Assembly: GCF_034702125.1 (NCBI RefSeq)
Contig: NC_085868.1
Location: 40,254,359 to 40,318,358, forward strand
Length of the DNA stretch: 64,000 nucleotides
Origin: Engraulis encrasicolus
Lineage: Eukaryota; Chordata; Actinopteri; Clupeiformes; Engraulidae
Direction: 5' to 3'
Shown here one piece after another: positions 30,298 to 60,065 of the stretch; position 1 is the stretch's first letter; every line of letters starts with the position of its first letter. The notes beneath the pieces are model-generated. The model worked only from the letters and a program-made list of their open reading frames with translations. It was not told where the DNA came from and did no database searches. Position numbers and translations under genes: made by a program.

Positions 30298-30782
30298 ACT
30301 TTTTTTTTTTTAAATGAAAGTGTCTAAAATGGCTACATTTGGTGGGATATAGCCTAGTGCAGCGCATTGAGGAGCAGTGTTGCCATGACAACTGCTTGAA
30401 ATGAGGGAACTTGAAGATAGCATCTCCAACTCTTGCCCTCTTCTTTCAGTTATGTGCCGCACGCTATGCCCACTGTACAGAAATGTAGTTTGTCCATTCA
30501 GGTGTTTCGGGTTAGCATAAATTACTATTGAAGAGGGAAGAAACGAATTGTTCAAGACGTGAATGTTTTTTTTGGGTATCGCTTTCACCCCAAACATGTT
30601 TTGTGAAGCCTGTCTCCTGCGATTTAGGGGATTTGTTGTGGCTTTATAAACAACTGCAGGTCAGTTAGCTCCGTGAGGCCATCTGTGTAGCTTATACGGT
30701 TTATAGCCGTAGCATCTGTGCTACGTCAGCTGAAGTTCAACAGAGGCAGTGGTGGCAGTGGTGGCGTCAAGACTCTGTAGAC

Positions 30783-31103
30783 CAGGGGTGGGGAACCTTT
30801 TTCATTCGAGGGGCCACTTCAAATTCATCTGAGGGCCGTAAAAGTCCTCCGAGTGCCGTACTATGAACACAAGCCAGGATTTCCCCCTGCACTTTAGGCC
30901 TATACTGAAGGCAGCCACCTTTAAAACAGACCCCACCTTCTCTATGTCCCCTGAATATAACTAAATTGTATTGCAAATGTATTTTCTAAGATTCCATTAC
31001 AAATTTCATGTGAAGCTACATAACATTAAAATTACATCAGGGGCTGGATAAAATGGCCTCAAGGGCCGCAAATGGCCCTCGAGACGTAGGCTCCCCACCC
31101 CTG
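30783..31103. mobile_element. hAT-type MITE, 321 bp (family also at 45835-46139)
   Basis: The ends CAGGGGTGGGGAACC and GGCTCCCCACCCCTG are flanked by perfect CTGTAGAC duplications (30775-30782, 31104-31111). Shares GGGCCACTTCAAATTCATC and CACTTTAGGCCTAT with the SCML2-intron copy. Confidence 0.93.
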
Positions 31104-31504
31104 CTGTAGACTGGCAGACAGACTGGTTGACCCCCTGGTGAAGCAGAGGGGTCTTAGCGATGGAAAGGGGAACCATGAGAGGGGAACCAAGGAGTATGGA
31201 ACTGTATTTTTAGCTTTATTGTGCAGATTGGATCGCTGGCAAGCCAGTTCAGGGTTTGCTGGAAAAAAAACCTCAACATCTTATCAATATTGTTATGACA
31301 TTACTGAGACCAGGGGGGGATGGGGGGGATTGCCCACCCTTCTGGTTTTGATATTGCCACTTTTTCCTCATGATTTTAATCACAGTTTAATTCCATTTAA
31401 TTCCAATTAAGTCCATTGATATTGCTTACATTTTGAAACACATCCCGCCTTCTGGTTTTCTAACAAATCGCACCCTGACTGACACTATTAAGTAACAGAT
31501 TAAG

Positions 31505-31850
31505 GGGGCTACGAGACTCAGTGGGCTAGTGCGCCGTACCATTACGATGGGGACCCGGGTTCGATTCTGTCCTGAGGTTGTTTCCATAAGTAGTGTAGGT
31601 GATGCACACACATCCAGTAAAACTGGTGCTGGATCAAACAAATGTGCGTAAAAGAAGAAAGGAAATCCGCACACTGTTACTGCTCACCGATTTATTGAAC
31701 ACAACATTTCGACCTCAGGCGGTCTTCGTCAGGTGTATAGGTGTGTGTCAGCCCTTGTCAGTGTATGTCAGTGTTTCCTGATCCATCCCCTGCTCTCTCT
31801 CCCCACTCATTTCCCATTTCTCTCGCTGTCCTGTCTAAATAATGAAGGTG
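31505..31850 (+). mobile_element. tRNA-derived SINE (interrupted)
   Basis: The head has CAGTGGGCTAGTGCGCCGTACC and the B-box-like GGGTTCGATTC at 31558-31568. The tail CCCCACTCATTTCCC...CTGTCCTGTCTAAATAATGA resembles the SINE tail at 1160-1235. A foreign segment with TTTCGACCTCAGGCGGTCTTCGTCA (31708 on) lies between them. Confidence 0.6.
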
Positions 31851-32559
31851 TAAAACCCCCCAAAAATACCTGGAAAAAAATTATGAATTAAGACCATCTG
31901 GTTACAATAAACTAATAATAGAGGCTCTGCATCTGTGTATAAGGCCCAGATGTTGATGCTACACCCCTGGGGAGTAGTGTCAGTAGCCTCCCCTCCTCCC
32001 GTCTGGATCTGGTTCCTGGATCCTGGTTAATGTCGACCACCCCCCACAATGACTCTTCCCCAAAACAGATGATTGAAAACCTGTTTGTTCAGTATTATGG
32101 GTGAGCAGTTCATGTCATGTAATAAGCAGAGTCACGGGTGGGCTAGGTCCACATCCACTTGTCAATCAGGGCCCATTCAATCAGAATGCTTTATCAGTTT
32201 GATTGACAGTTTTAGTGATAACAAATAATCAATGCGTTTTGGGGTTTTGCATCAATTTGTTTCTGGACCCTCCCATTTCGTGATTTCTGGCTACCGTACA
32301 TTCCTGGCAAGAGATGAGATTCAGTTGTGACTCGGTTCCTGCACTGCTCATAACTAGGAGCCATTCAAAAAAACGCTTTCTATGCAAACATCTCAACCCT
32401 ATCCTGCTGGCACATGTTGCGTGCCATAATACACTACATAGATATTTGCCATAAAATTACACACAGAGGACAGAAGGATTTCCTAGATGTAGTCATATTG
32501 TCTTGCACTGTCCAATGGAGGTATATAGCAGTGCTGTTAATGTAATACTTTTCAATTGG

Positions 32560-32840
32560 GGCAGCTTTTCAGGTATTGGGTCTGCGCTTGGAAAAACTGA
32601 ATAGGAGAAATCGGTGCTTTACAGAGTTTTCTCTCACTAGAGCGGGACATAGTGGAAATAAATCTTCACATCTGAAGCCCGCCACTGGCCTTGTAGCTTT
32701 TTCCAATTCTGGCTCACGATTTATAAGGCCGTTTTATTGAAGATTTATTTCAGCAGTTTTAATAGATTTTTTGAGAGCAATAAAGCGGAATTCACAGAGC
32801 TGGTAGCATTTAAGTCATATGTTTGTTTGTTTTTTTCAGA
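32560..32840. other. Repeat-free candidate conserved non-coding element
   Basis: A complex stretch with TTTATAAGGCCGTTTTATTG and repeated TTTTA/GATTTATTT words; no repeat, ORF or splice signal explains it. Proposed only from its appearance and position upstream of RAI2. Confidence 0.25.
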
Positions 32841-33013
32841 GGGATTTGAACATTCTTAAATTTATGTTTGATCATTTATTACAGCATTCCCCAGTTGTGA
32901 AGGGGAATGAAAAATCTAAATCAAATCCATAAAATATAGGACCCTCTCTTAAAACATTTTGACAGATTTTTAAGAAGTGCTTGGTTTAGCAGCTGACCAT
33001 TTCAGTCCTATTG

Positions 33014-33493
33014 CCTACAATATCAGAACGCAGTATCTTGAAAATGGTCGAAAATGGGTTTAGACTGGAAATTGGCTTTAAAATACCTTCTTTTTCTTGT
33101 GTTAAAATGTTTTGGTCCAACTTGGTCCCGTTTCAGAAAAAAATTATAAAAACTGATTATACTGCGCTTTTTGGTTTTAGGAGGTTACGTCGTACTAGCC
33201 AAGAACGCAGTATAATGCACATTATACTGCACTTCTCCATTGACACCGTGGTTTTGGTGTAGACAGTAATACCACAACAGAACGCAGTATAATGATTTTT
33301 CAGCTAAAAAGTAATGAGAATGTTGTTTTTTTTGCTTTTTTCTTGTGTGCATAAATTTCCACCATAAAAAAGTATTATATGGAAGTGTCATCACCACTTT
33401 ACCTCCAACACAGTTGCGTGGCCAGAAAGGAAACTTTAAAGCCTTTTTTCTCAGTTTGCCATTTTGAATTATACTGCGTTCTGATATTGTAGG
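33014..33493. mobile_element. MITE with repeated AGAACGCAGTAT words, 480 bp
   Basis: The ends CCTACAATATCAGAACGCAG and CTGCGTTCTGATATTGTAGG are perfect inverted repeats of at least 22 bp. The word AGAACGCAGTATAATG also occurs inside (about 33204 and 33280) and its inverse at about 33222, so several hairpins can form. Family unknown, target duplication unclear. Confidence 0.8.
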
Positions 33494-33795
33494 GCCCTAT
33501 AGGCAGCGAAGTATTCCAAATATTATGCTTGGTGAAGAGCTCACAGCCCCATTACATACCTGGAGAGCCAGGATTTTTTCTGCTCTCCTCTAAAACCATA
33601 CGCAATAATCCTTGGAGGGTAAATGTGAAAGCAATCACGCAAATAATTCACAGCATTTTATTTTATTGGACGCAAACACGCAGACGGAAAAATATCAGCG
33701 TCATTTGGTTGGTTGGAGCACATCAGCATTTTGGCAGAATCTTGGCACGTTATTGCTGGGATTCGTGTTTGTATACAGTGTGCATGAGTTTTGCA

Positions 33796-33944
<149 letters not shown>

Positions 33945-34144
33945 TTTAGTGGTGAACTTCCCCACACCCCAGCAATCACAGCAGAGCAACAGCATTTCTG
34001 TACTATGTAGTTCCTTCTTTACCGTTTCCCAGCATTCCCCATTAACAGGGTTATGGACCTCCTATGGATGGAGTCTTTCCCGTGGGCATCATACATCTGT
34101 GAATCGACACTAACCATTATCATGCTCAGATGTCTGCAGGACTG

Positions 34145-34355
34145 TTTCAACGTATTTGGGGGCCCTAGGCAAAGATGGATTTGGGGCCCTTTTCGTCTTT
34201 TCAGATCATTGGAAAGATTTTGATAGTTTGATAGTCATTGAATTTAGGGCGGTGTTGCCACACCAAGTTGTCACTGCTGTCATTTGAATACAATCAGTCA
34301 TTAGCAGGGGGCCCTTTTCAGCTGGGGGCCCAAGGCAATTGCCTGGTTTGCTGCC
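34145..34355. repeat. GGGGCCC-rich dispersed repeat fragment
   Basis: GGGGGCCCTAGGCAAA near the left and GGGGGCCCAAGGCAATTGCCTGGTTTGC near the right, like the ends of a degraded hAT-type MITE. Confidence 0.4.
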
Positions 34356-34914
34356 TGTTTGTGTCAGGACTGGATGTGTGGGAGAGCCAGTCACAAGAAC
34401 CCAAACCTCAAGTTGAATTGATTCGGTATGGAAAGTTTAGGTGTCACGCGAACTCATGTGGTGTTTTGTTTTTTTCAATGACAAGACAATTACATGCAGT
34501 ATATTAAAGATAAAAAAGGAAAAGAAAATGCAATGATCTGTAATCATAGGCTCAGGCTACTGTGGCTTATTTGCTATTCCCTTGTCCTTCCCAATGAGAC
34601 CAGTTCATAATTTTTTCAAGCCATGGGATTTACTGTTCATCATAAGTGCACTTAGTGAGCCTGGTGCATTTGTCCCCTAGGTCAAATGTTTTCATTAAAC
34701 TAAACAAATGCTGATCTCAGCAGTGGTATGGCACAGGCCCCACAAAACTCCTTTCTCTGTCGGATCCACCAGACAACAATTCTTCTTAAATGCTTTTAAA
34801 AACATGCTGTCTGTTTGTGTCTTAATCTCCTACAGGACTTTGTTTATATCTGTTGATATCTGATAACTTGTCATTTAACAGCAATCTGATAACTTTCTTA
34901 TTCATATATTTCAG

Positions 34915-35043
34915 GACCCACACAAGCTCACTTACAATATGGATAGCACAGAAGATTCAAGTTGTCTGCACACAGCTTAATCAGAAAACCAGCCAGCCAG
35001 CCATAACAGCATTCTCTCAAGGGGCAGCTGTGTCCAAGCCAAG
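34915..35043 (+). promoter_or_regulatory. RAI2: RAI2 5' UTR in the coding exon, with upstream ORF
   Basis: A pyrimidine-rich acceptor (TATTTCAG, ends 34914) precedes the coding exon. The leader contains an ATG at 34939 in a good context (A at -3, G at +4) that opens a 13-codon ORF ending TAA at 34978-34980, 63 bp before the RAI2 start. Confidence 0.55.
34939..34980 (+). CDS. Short upstream ORF in the RAI2 leader
   Basis: Encodes MDSTEDSSCLHTA and stops. Its context (CAATATGG) is as strong as that of the RAI2 start, so a scanning ribosome could initiate here and lower RAI2 output. It is only relevant if 34915-35043 is transcribed. No peptide function is suggested. Confidence 0.35.
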   Translation: MDSTEDSSCLHTA

Positions 35044-36564
35044 ATGGAAGGTCTAAACAACGAGAGTATAAGTGCTCCTCAGCCAGGGGGTATTGACATT
35101 GTGGGGGGAGGAGAGGACGGCATTAAGAACCAGACAAGTGAGAGATCCCAGCACAGCAGCAGCAACATGGAAACTAATACCAACCACTCAAACTGCTCAA
35201 GACCAGAACCAGAGAAGGCCTCCTGGTCTGCAGCTGCCACAGTCCCAGCATGCCAATCCCAAGGTTCCAGTTTAGAACATTCTGGAACAGTAATTCTGAA
35301 GATTCCGTCAGCCATTTTGCCATTGTACCTCGGTGAGAACACTGTGCTTCTGCCAATGCACCTCCAGCTTCCCACCGCAGGAGCACTTACCAAAGGCAAT
35401 GGACATATGGGATCCACACCACACCTCCTCCTGTCCAATCACGGCCCGGTATCCCTTCCTGTGGTGGATCAGCAGGTCTTGCAGTGTTTAAACTCTCAGT
35501 TAATCCCACAAGGGGCTCTCTGTTCCGCTGCACCACTACCGTTGCCATTGCAACATAGCAGCATCCCATGCCAGGACCCCTCAGCCACGTTTTGCCAACC
35601 TCAGCCTCCCCCTGCTCCCATCGAGCGTGAGCAGAAAGTGATGGCAGAACAAGCCGCTTTCGAACAGGCCAGGCTGCCTTTCGTTCCAAACCCCTTAAGC
35701 TTCGCTGACATTTTGCAGGACCCGTTTGCCTCCTCACACAATAGCTTCGTACAGTTTTCTTGCCAAAGTGCCAGAGGAAATCCAACACTCAACGCAATCC
35801 CCAAAAGCGGTTTGCCAGCCCCGCCGCCATTACCTCTGCCGTACCTGTGCCCTTCCCTGTTGGCACCTCTTGTACCACCCCCGACACTGTTGGTTCCTTT
35901 CCCCATCGTTATTCCCCTACCCGTACCTTTTCCCATTCCCATACCTATCCCAATTCCTTTCACTGCCAAAGCTGAGGAGCAGACCCCTAAAAGTTCCACA
36001 GATGTGGGCACGCAAACCTGTGATGGGTTTCCAAGTCCATCCCGTCATCAGGGTGAGTCAGAGGCAAGTGTGCTGGACTTATCCATGGTGGCTGCTGGGC
36101 CAAGTCAACTAAAGCAGGAGTTTGTGGTCCCTGAGGAGGACTCTCCACTCGACCTGTCTCTGGAAAGCCATGGCCGCAAGCCATCAGTGGTCCAGGTCGT
36201 GCAGGACGTGGATGTAAAGCAATCTGTGAAGGACCTGGAGATATCTCAGGAGGCTCTCCGGGCCCAGGAGCATCTGAATCTGGACTCAAAGACGCTGAAC
36301 GGCCTGACGTCGTTGAAGGTCAGCAGGCGCCACAGGGGGGTTATGGACAGGCCTTGCAGCCGTGAATCTCAGAACTGCATGGGAGATTGCCATTGTGAGA
36401 TCATAGGCAGCTCGCAAAAACACAAGGTCATTATGGCCGTCAAGGACACCGTTCCAACGGCCATCTTCCAGAGAAGGCTGAGAGAGCTGTCTGGAATGTC
36501 GCCCGCTGCTGCCATTGCTTACTCCAGGCAGGATATGGAGAAAGTTCCTCTGGTCCAGCAGCAG

Positions 36565-36596
<32 letters not shown>

Positions 36597-36759
36597 CTGC
36601 AACCAAGTCCTCCATGTCCAGGGAGAAAGCAGTCATCAGCATGGCAGCCCCAGCCCCAGCAGGGGAAGGACGGTGAAATTCAAAAAGGTCAATGTGCAGG
36701 AGATACAAGTCCTCCCCATCAAAAAGCAACGGTTTGCTTCTTTCTTCAATAATGACTAG
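35044..36759 (+). CDS. RAI2: RAI2 (retinoic acid-induced protein 2)
   Basis: RAI2 is a nuclear co-regulator that binds CtBP co-repressors. The whole 571-aa protein is in one exon (human about 530 aa). Conserved landmarks: ILKIPSAILPLYLGENTVLL..HLQL (about residues 84-109), GPVSLPVVDQQVLQCLNS (134-151), LVPPPTLLVPFPIVIPLPVP then IPIPIPIPF (276-306), two CtBP-type motifs VLDLS (344-348) and PLDLS (368-372), KVIMAVKDTVPT, LRELSGMS and the C-terminal TVKFKKVNVQEIQVLPIKKQ. Mammals have ALDLS at both motif sites. A nine-Gln run (about 509-517) is extra. The start has a strong Kozak context (AAGATGG). No frameshift. Confidence 0.97.
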
Positions 36760-37571
36760 AGAGTAGCAGGGCTTGACAATGGCACACAGGGCCGCTGACA
36801 GCTTTGACCAGGCCTGGGACAATAAAATCTGAAAGGGCCCCCTGTCAATTCGTACAATGTAATGGGACCCCACCCCCCTTACATACACACACACACCCCC
36901 TCCCTGGGCCCGGGAAAACAGACCCATTTGTTCTCTCCTGTCGTCAGGCGTCATGGCATCTGTCAACTGTCCAAATGCTGGTCAGATGCAACTGTGGCTA
37001 GTACAGTAGGGAGTCTGAATAGCTAGTGACTTGGGAAAAACACCAGCCATTGTGGCCAGTGAGAAAAACGTTCATGTCAAGCCCCGGAGAGTTCTCTATA
37101 TGTGGTTCAGATTTGCATGTGGTGCGAATGAAAACTTGGATGAGACTTCCGCAGCTGGCTTTGTTGAATGAGGAAATATTAACAATATGAACTGCAGGGA
37201 GTGCGTCCAAGCACTTTTCCATTCTAGGACATTTGGAATAATCAGTACGGTTTGCTTGGCATGGAGAGTTCTATGCATATCCAACAAAGACAAAAAAAAT
37301 GAGAAATGGGCCTACTTAACTGTATCATGTATCATTATAGACCATTTATCAATCTTAACCAAAATCATTGTGTTTATTGATACATAGATTCTGGCTATTG
37401 CAACCAATTCAGCACATAAAAACAGGGGTGTGTGTTTCTGCTCCATTTTACCACATGGAAACACTTAACAAAACCATCACCATATACACTTTCGAAATAA
37501 ATAATGTATGGCATTTCTACACCCACCTCCAATTTTAACAGAAAACTCAGTTATCCGTTTTGGCAAATAAA
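36760..37571 (+). other. RAI2: Probable RAI2 3' UTR
   Basis: Non-coding sequence after the RAI2 stop up to an AATAAA at 37566-37571 followed by a TTTTGTGTTATT stretch. The end point is inferred. Confidence 0.45.
36787..36952. mobile_element. hAT-type MITE in the RAI2 3' UTR (family of 42403-42563)
   Basis: The left end CAGGGCCGCTGACAGCTTTG is the complement of the right end of the element at 42403-42563, so the two are the same family in opposite orientation. Flanks ATGGCACA (36779-36786) and ATGGCATC (36953-36960) match at 6 of 8. An internal AATAAA at about 36820 could be used for polyadenylation. Confidence 0.7.
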
Positions 37572-37612
37572 GATTTTGTGTTATTCTGAGCTTAGCTGAG
37601 TTAAACCGGTTC

Positions 37613-37978
37613 AAAGGTGCATTGTGTAATATTTTTTTTGCAGTTTCCTTCCAGCTGCCCATTCACAAATTACCTTGTTTATGAATACTTACCACCACCA
37701 TCAAAATATTGTACTTTTCATACAAGAAAAAGTGTATGCTCTCCATGTCTGCCATTTGGAATGCCCAGAAATAAAACAAATGGCTACAAAACTTACTGTG
37801 CTTTGGTCATACAAGTTAAGATTAGCAACATATCATTAGTAATTAGTACTACTAATAATTGGTCTATTATTTAGTAAATATTTATGAAAAGATCCAATTT
37901 GACAATAGGTAGCATAGTTTCAATGAGCAGCATAGTTGCAATACCTACTCTGGCCACCATCCAACACAGAGCACCTTT
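37613..37978. mobile_element. TTAA-site MITE family, copy 3 (diverged)
   Basis: The ends AAAGGTGCATTGTGTAAT and CACAGAGCACCTTT are inverted. The interior shares GAATACTTACCACCACCATC, GTCTGCCATTTGGAAT and CAATGAGCAGCATAGTTGCA with copies 1 and 2. Confidence 0.65.
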
Positions 37979-40698
37979 AAACAAATCAGACTTCTTATAC
38001 CTCACATCACAATGTGAATTAATATACAGTATGTTTTCAAATGATGACAGCACACCACCAATGTCATTTCCTTGACAATTTTATAAAAAATAGGTGAAGA
38101 AATCAACAATCATTTTCAGAAAATGAACAGATATTGTGTGTAATGTGTGTGTAATGACTTGGAAATTGAACTGCACTGTACACCTTTAATACGGTAAGTG
38201 CAATGGTATCAAAAGTATCAAATCATCTGAATCACCAAAACCTGAGTATCAAAATAAAGTTACCAGTCTCAGTAAGAGATCTACACAGCTGAATATAAAA
38301 AATGATACAGTAAGAAAAAAATCCTTTTACAAATGAGAGATCTTCAACATTTAAATACATTACATAATGCTATAACCTTATCATAAAACGTAAAGATCCC
38401 ATTTGACAGATGATTGACAGCAAAAGATTCAACAGAAAACAAAGTAAAAAAATCAACAATTTTATAAAAGAATAACATGAATAAATAATCACAAACGTTC
38501 ATCTTTGCAAGGATAGATGATTCAACAACATACGGCTGGAAGGTAGTCAAACTGAAAAAGCTGCCGTAAAATATGAGTTTGTCCACACAAAAAAGCACAC
38601 CGATATAATTACATTAAGATCTGGTCCTTAGCACCAAAGTTAGGGGACACTTGGATTTCTGAAGGCTAAGATAGTGCCATCCTCCAGCAGTCGGACTGAA
38701 AGCAATACCTTCAAGGTGTATGTGACAAATACTCTGACAAAACATGCAAATTTAATCAGTGGAAAGTGGAAAAACTGTCAGAACAGTTAGCCAGTATTAG
38801 TAAGGGAAGTTGTGCTGCAGCCTAATGTTTTGACCAGAGGACCCCAGTAAGGAAGTGTTTTGATGCTCATTGATCATACCATGAATAGTTCCAAGAATTT
38901 GTAACTCATTCAACCTCTCTAGAAAAGCTTTGCTACTTTGCATGGCGTGGTGTTTTATGTACAGTTGCATATAATAATGTCAAGTTGAGATGTATGAGAA
39001 GATCTGTGACATGATGAGCTACTCAGCATAAACATGAGGGATATAAAGAGAGCAGCATCTTGAAACATCTCTCTATGAACCCAGTAAACTTGGGCCATGG
39101 TAGAGACGCAATATGACTACACTTTATCACTTGGAGATGAAATCACTTAATTTTTATACTAAACATGTAACTGATGAGAACTGTAATAGAGGAACGTCCT
39201 GAGTTGTATAGTTTATCAAAATAAATAACAGCAGTGACAATGTAACAGCAGTGAGATTCTACATAGGCTAGGGGCCAGTGTCAGAAATGTCCACATACCA
39301 CACCATACTTCACTACATAGTGCGAGTTGCATTGGTTTGTTTGCTACAAAGTGCACCATGTAATGAAACAAGCTGTTTCAGCTTTAGTCTAGCCTTGATT
39401 TGACACACCAAATTAGCCACTGCCATGGAAACGGTTCCTTGAAACACTGGTTACAATAACAGTAATGTTGCCCTGCTTTCAAAAAGCAGTTCTCTTCATA
39501 TTCTGATCGAAATCATAACAGTTTGAGTGAATCAGAATGTGAAGCCACAGCAAAACTTCATCAACAGTCGCTTTAACCTTATGTTTTTAACTATGCTTTA
39601 ACTTCCAGAACTTTCAGATTTTACAGTCTTACACAAACACGAAGTATGTTAACTTTTTTGGTTTATACTATGTTGAAAGAAATTCTTCACTTTAGTTTTT
39701 TGTCTGTTCTTTACACATATATTATTTTTACAACAACCTATGGATTTGCATTGATCTTTAATAGATGTTTCCAGTCAATGCCCAGCAGCAGCAGCAGCAG
39801 CAGCAGAAAAAGCTTACCATGAAAACAAAAACAGACTAGAGTCTGTGTAGGCTACAGATATCTTCCTCTATAGACTCACATTTTTTGACATGCAATCAAT
39901 TAACCAAGTAAGCACCTTCAGAAACCCCATATAGTATACTATAACCCTTATCCATGCTGGATTTCAGCAAACAAAACTGATCACTTTGGAAAACAGCAGC
40001 TGCTCCGAACAGAAGCCTGCTTCGTTTTGACTCCACAAATCGATGCAATTAAATACCCTGTGATTCAGAGTAAACACTTGCCAAAAATGGTCTGTTATTT
40101 CCCTCAATAATATATGGAAAGGAGTCATTGTAGGTAACTCAAATTGTTTTTTTTACCTTAAACAATGTTTTGAAAGTACATGTTAACTCAAATTGAAAAA
40201 TAATTGAAATTATGTTTTATACATACATACAGCAGAAGGCTGTATGCATAAAACATGCCAGTCTAGAAATATGAGAGTATTCTTTGGGTTTCAGCTTACT
40301 CTGCTTCATGTCACCTGTCTCCCGATTTCTTGTTTGTGTGCTTGAGTGATAGTATGAGGTAACATGGTCTCTCTGCAGTCACCGGAAGAACATAAAGATG
40401 GCCTGGACCTTGACAAAAAGAATTGAAAAAATAAAAGTAGAAGACGCTTGGCAGGAGATATATATGGTGTTCAATCCAAAGTCCCAGCTGGTATACGATC
40501 CTCTTGGATGTCAAAAGTTACATATCCAGAAAAATGAGCACAGGACATGTTTTTTTTTTTTTTTAGACTGTGTGCATGAACGTGTATACGTTTGCGTGTG
40601 TGTGTTGTTCCTCTTGGATGTCAATGCTCCATAAACCCCCAAAAAATGATCTCTGGGCATGTTTTGTAGTTTGTGTTTGTGTGTGGTATGATGTCCGC
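37979..40698. other. Convergent RAI2-SCML2 interval
   Basis: No ORF of any support. The part next to 40698 is presumably SCML2 3' UTR (minus strand), but no clear AATAAA fixes its end; ATTAAA on the minus strand occurs near 39757 and 38753. A (CAG)7-8 run is at 39784-39807. A 111-bp offset tandem repeat starts at about 40500 and 40611 (CCTCTTGGATGTCAA in both). Confidence 0.45.
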
Positions 40699-59195
<18,497 letters not shown>

Positions 59196-59696
59196 CTGTG
59201 GAGTTAAAACAAGAGATGGGAGAGAACACGGTAAACAAACTAGATTAGAGTAGAGTAGAGTAGAGTAGAGTAGGGTGACTATTGATTGCGGGGAAATTAA
59301 GCTGTCCAGTAGCATACAAATACGCTAATTATAATAAATAAAAATATATCTGCAAGACTACTTGAATTCCGACTAATTATTGAAGAGGGAAGTTTCGACT
59401 ACTAGCATTCTGCCTGAGGAAGATCTGCTAGTGGTCTCTCATAATTAATGTGAATTTGCTTCTGGCTAGCCTGGTGGGATGTGCACATATTTACTCCTCA
59501 GAGGAGGGAACGCGAGTATGCATACAGCACAAGTGCTCACATATGTAAAACAATGCCGGGCAAACGCAAACTTTACAACTGACGAGGAAGAGATGTTTCA
59601 ACAACCACAAGTTTTTCCATTAAATTCCAAAAATAATGTTTCAGAAATGATGGGTGAGTACTGTAGCCTATATATTCAAACAGTAATCACATATGC
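59196..59696. other. SCML2 intron
   Basis: A (AGTAG)n run at 59244-59273 (GATTAGAGTAGAGTAG...). At 59385-59425, AGGGAAGTTTCGACTACTAG and GCCTGAGGAAGATCTGCTAG resemble the TTTCGAC/CTTCATCAG repeats at 1390 and 31708. No exon. Confidence 0.4.
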
Positions 59697-60057
59697 CAGT
59701 GTTTCTCAACCTTTTTTTAGGCGAGGCACCCTTTCAAATCATGAAAAATTTCAAGGCACCCCAAACCAACAAGCCATAACATGGCATCGCATCCTATACC
59801 ACACAAGCTTAGAAAAATAATACATTTGGAGACGTCACACGACCTACGTTCGAAGTTGTAGCAGACTGGGCCGACCTATATTTACTTTAATGTGCGTAAA
59901 TGGCAGATGAAAGATTCCACTGACTAGCATTAACTTATCAATTTAGACAAATATGTATTATATTACATAATTTATTTCTCAGCCACGTTTCCGCGGCACC
60001 CCTGAGGGTGGGCCGCGGCACCCCAGGGTGCCCCGGCACCCCTGTTGAGAAACACTG
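59697..60057. mobile_element. hAT-type MITE, 361 bp
   Basis: The ends CAGTGTTTCTCAACC and GTTGAGAAACACTG, with perfect ACATATGC duplications (59689-59696, 60058-60065). Inverted relative to the copy at 40941-41299. Confidence 0.94.
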
Positions 60058-60065
60058 ACATATGC

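Noticed and set aside
31558..31568. Possible tRNA gene suggested by GGGTTCGATTC
   Set aside because: Only the B box is good; acceptor and anticodon stems do not form, and a SINE tail follows.
36286..36966. 226-codon minus-strand frame
   Set aside because: Antisense shadow of RAI2; the leucine run is the complement of the CAG tract.
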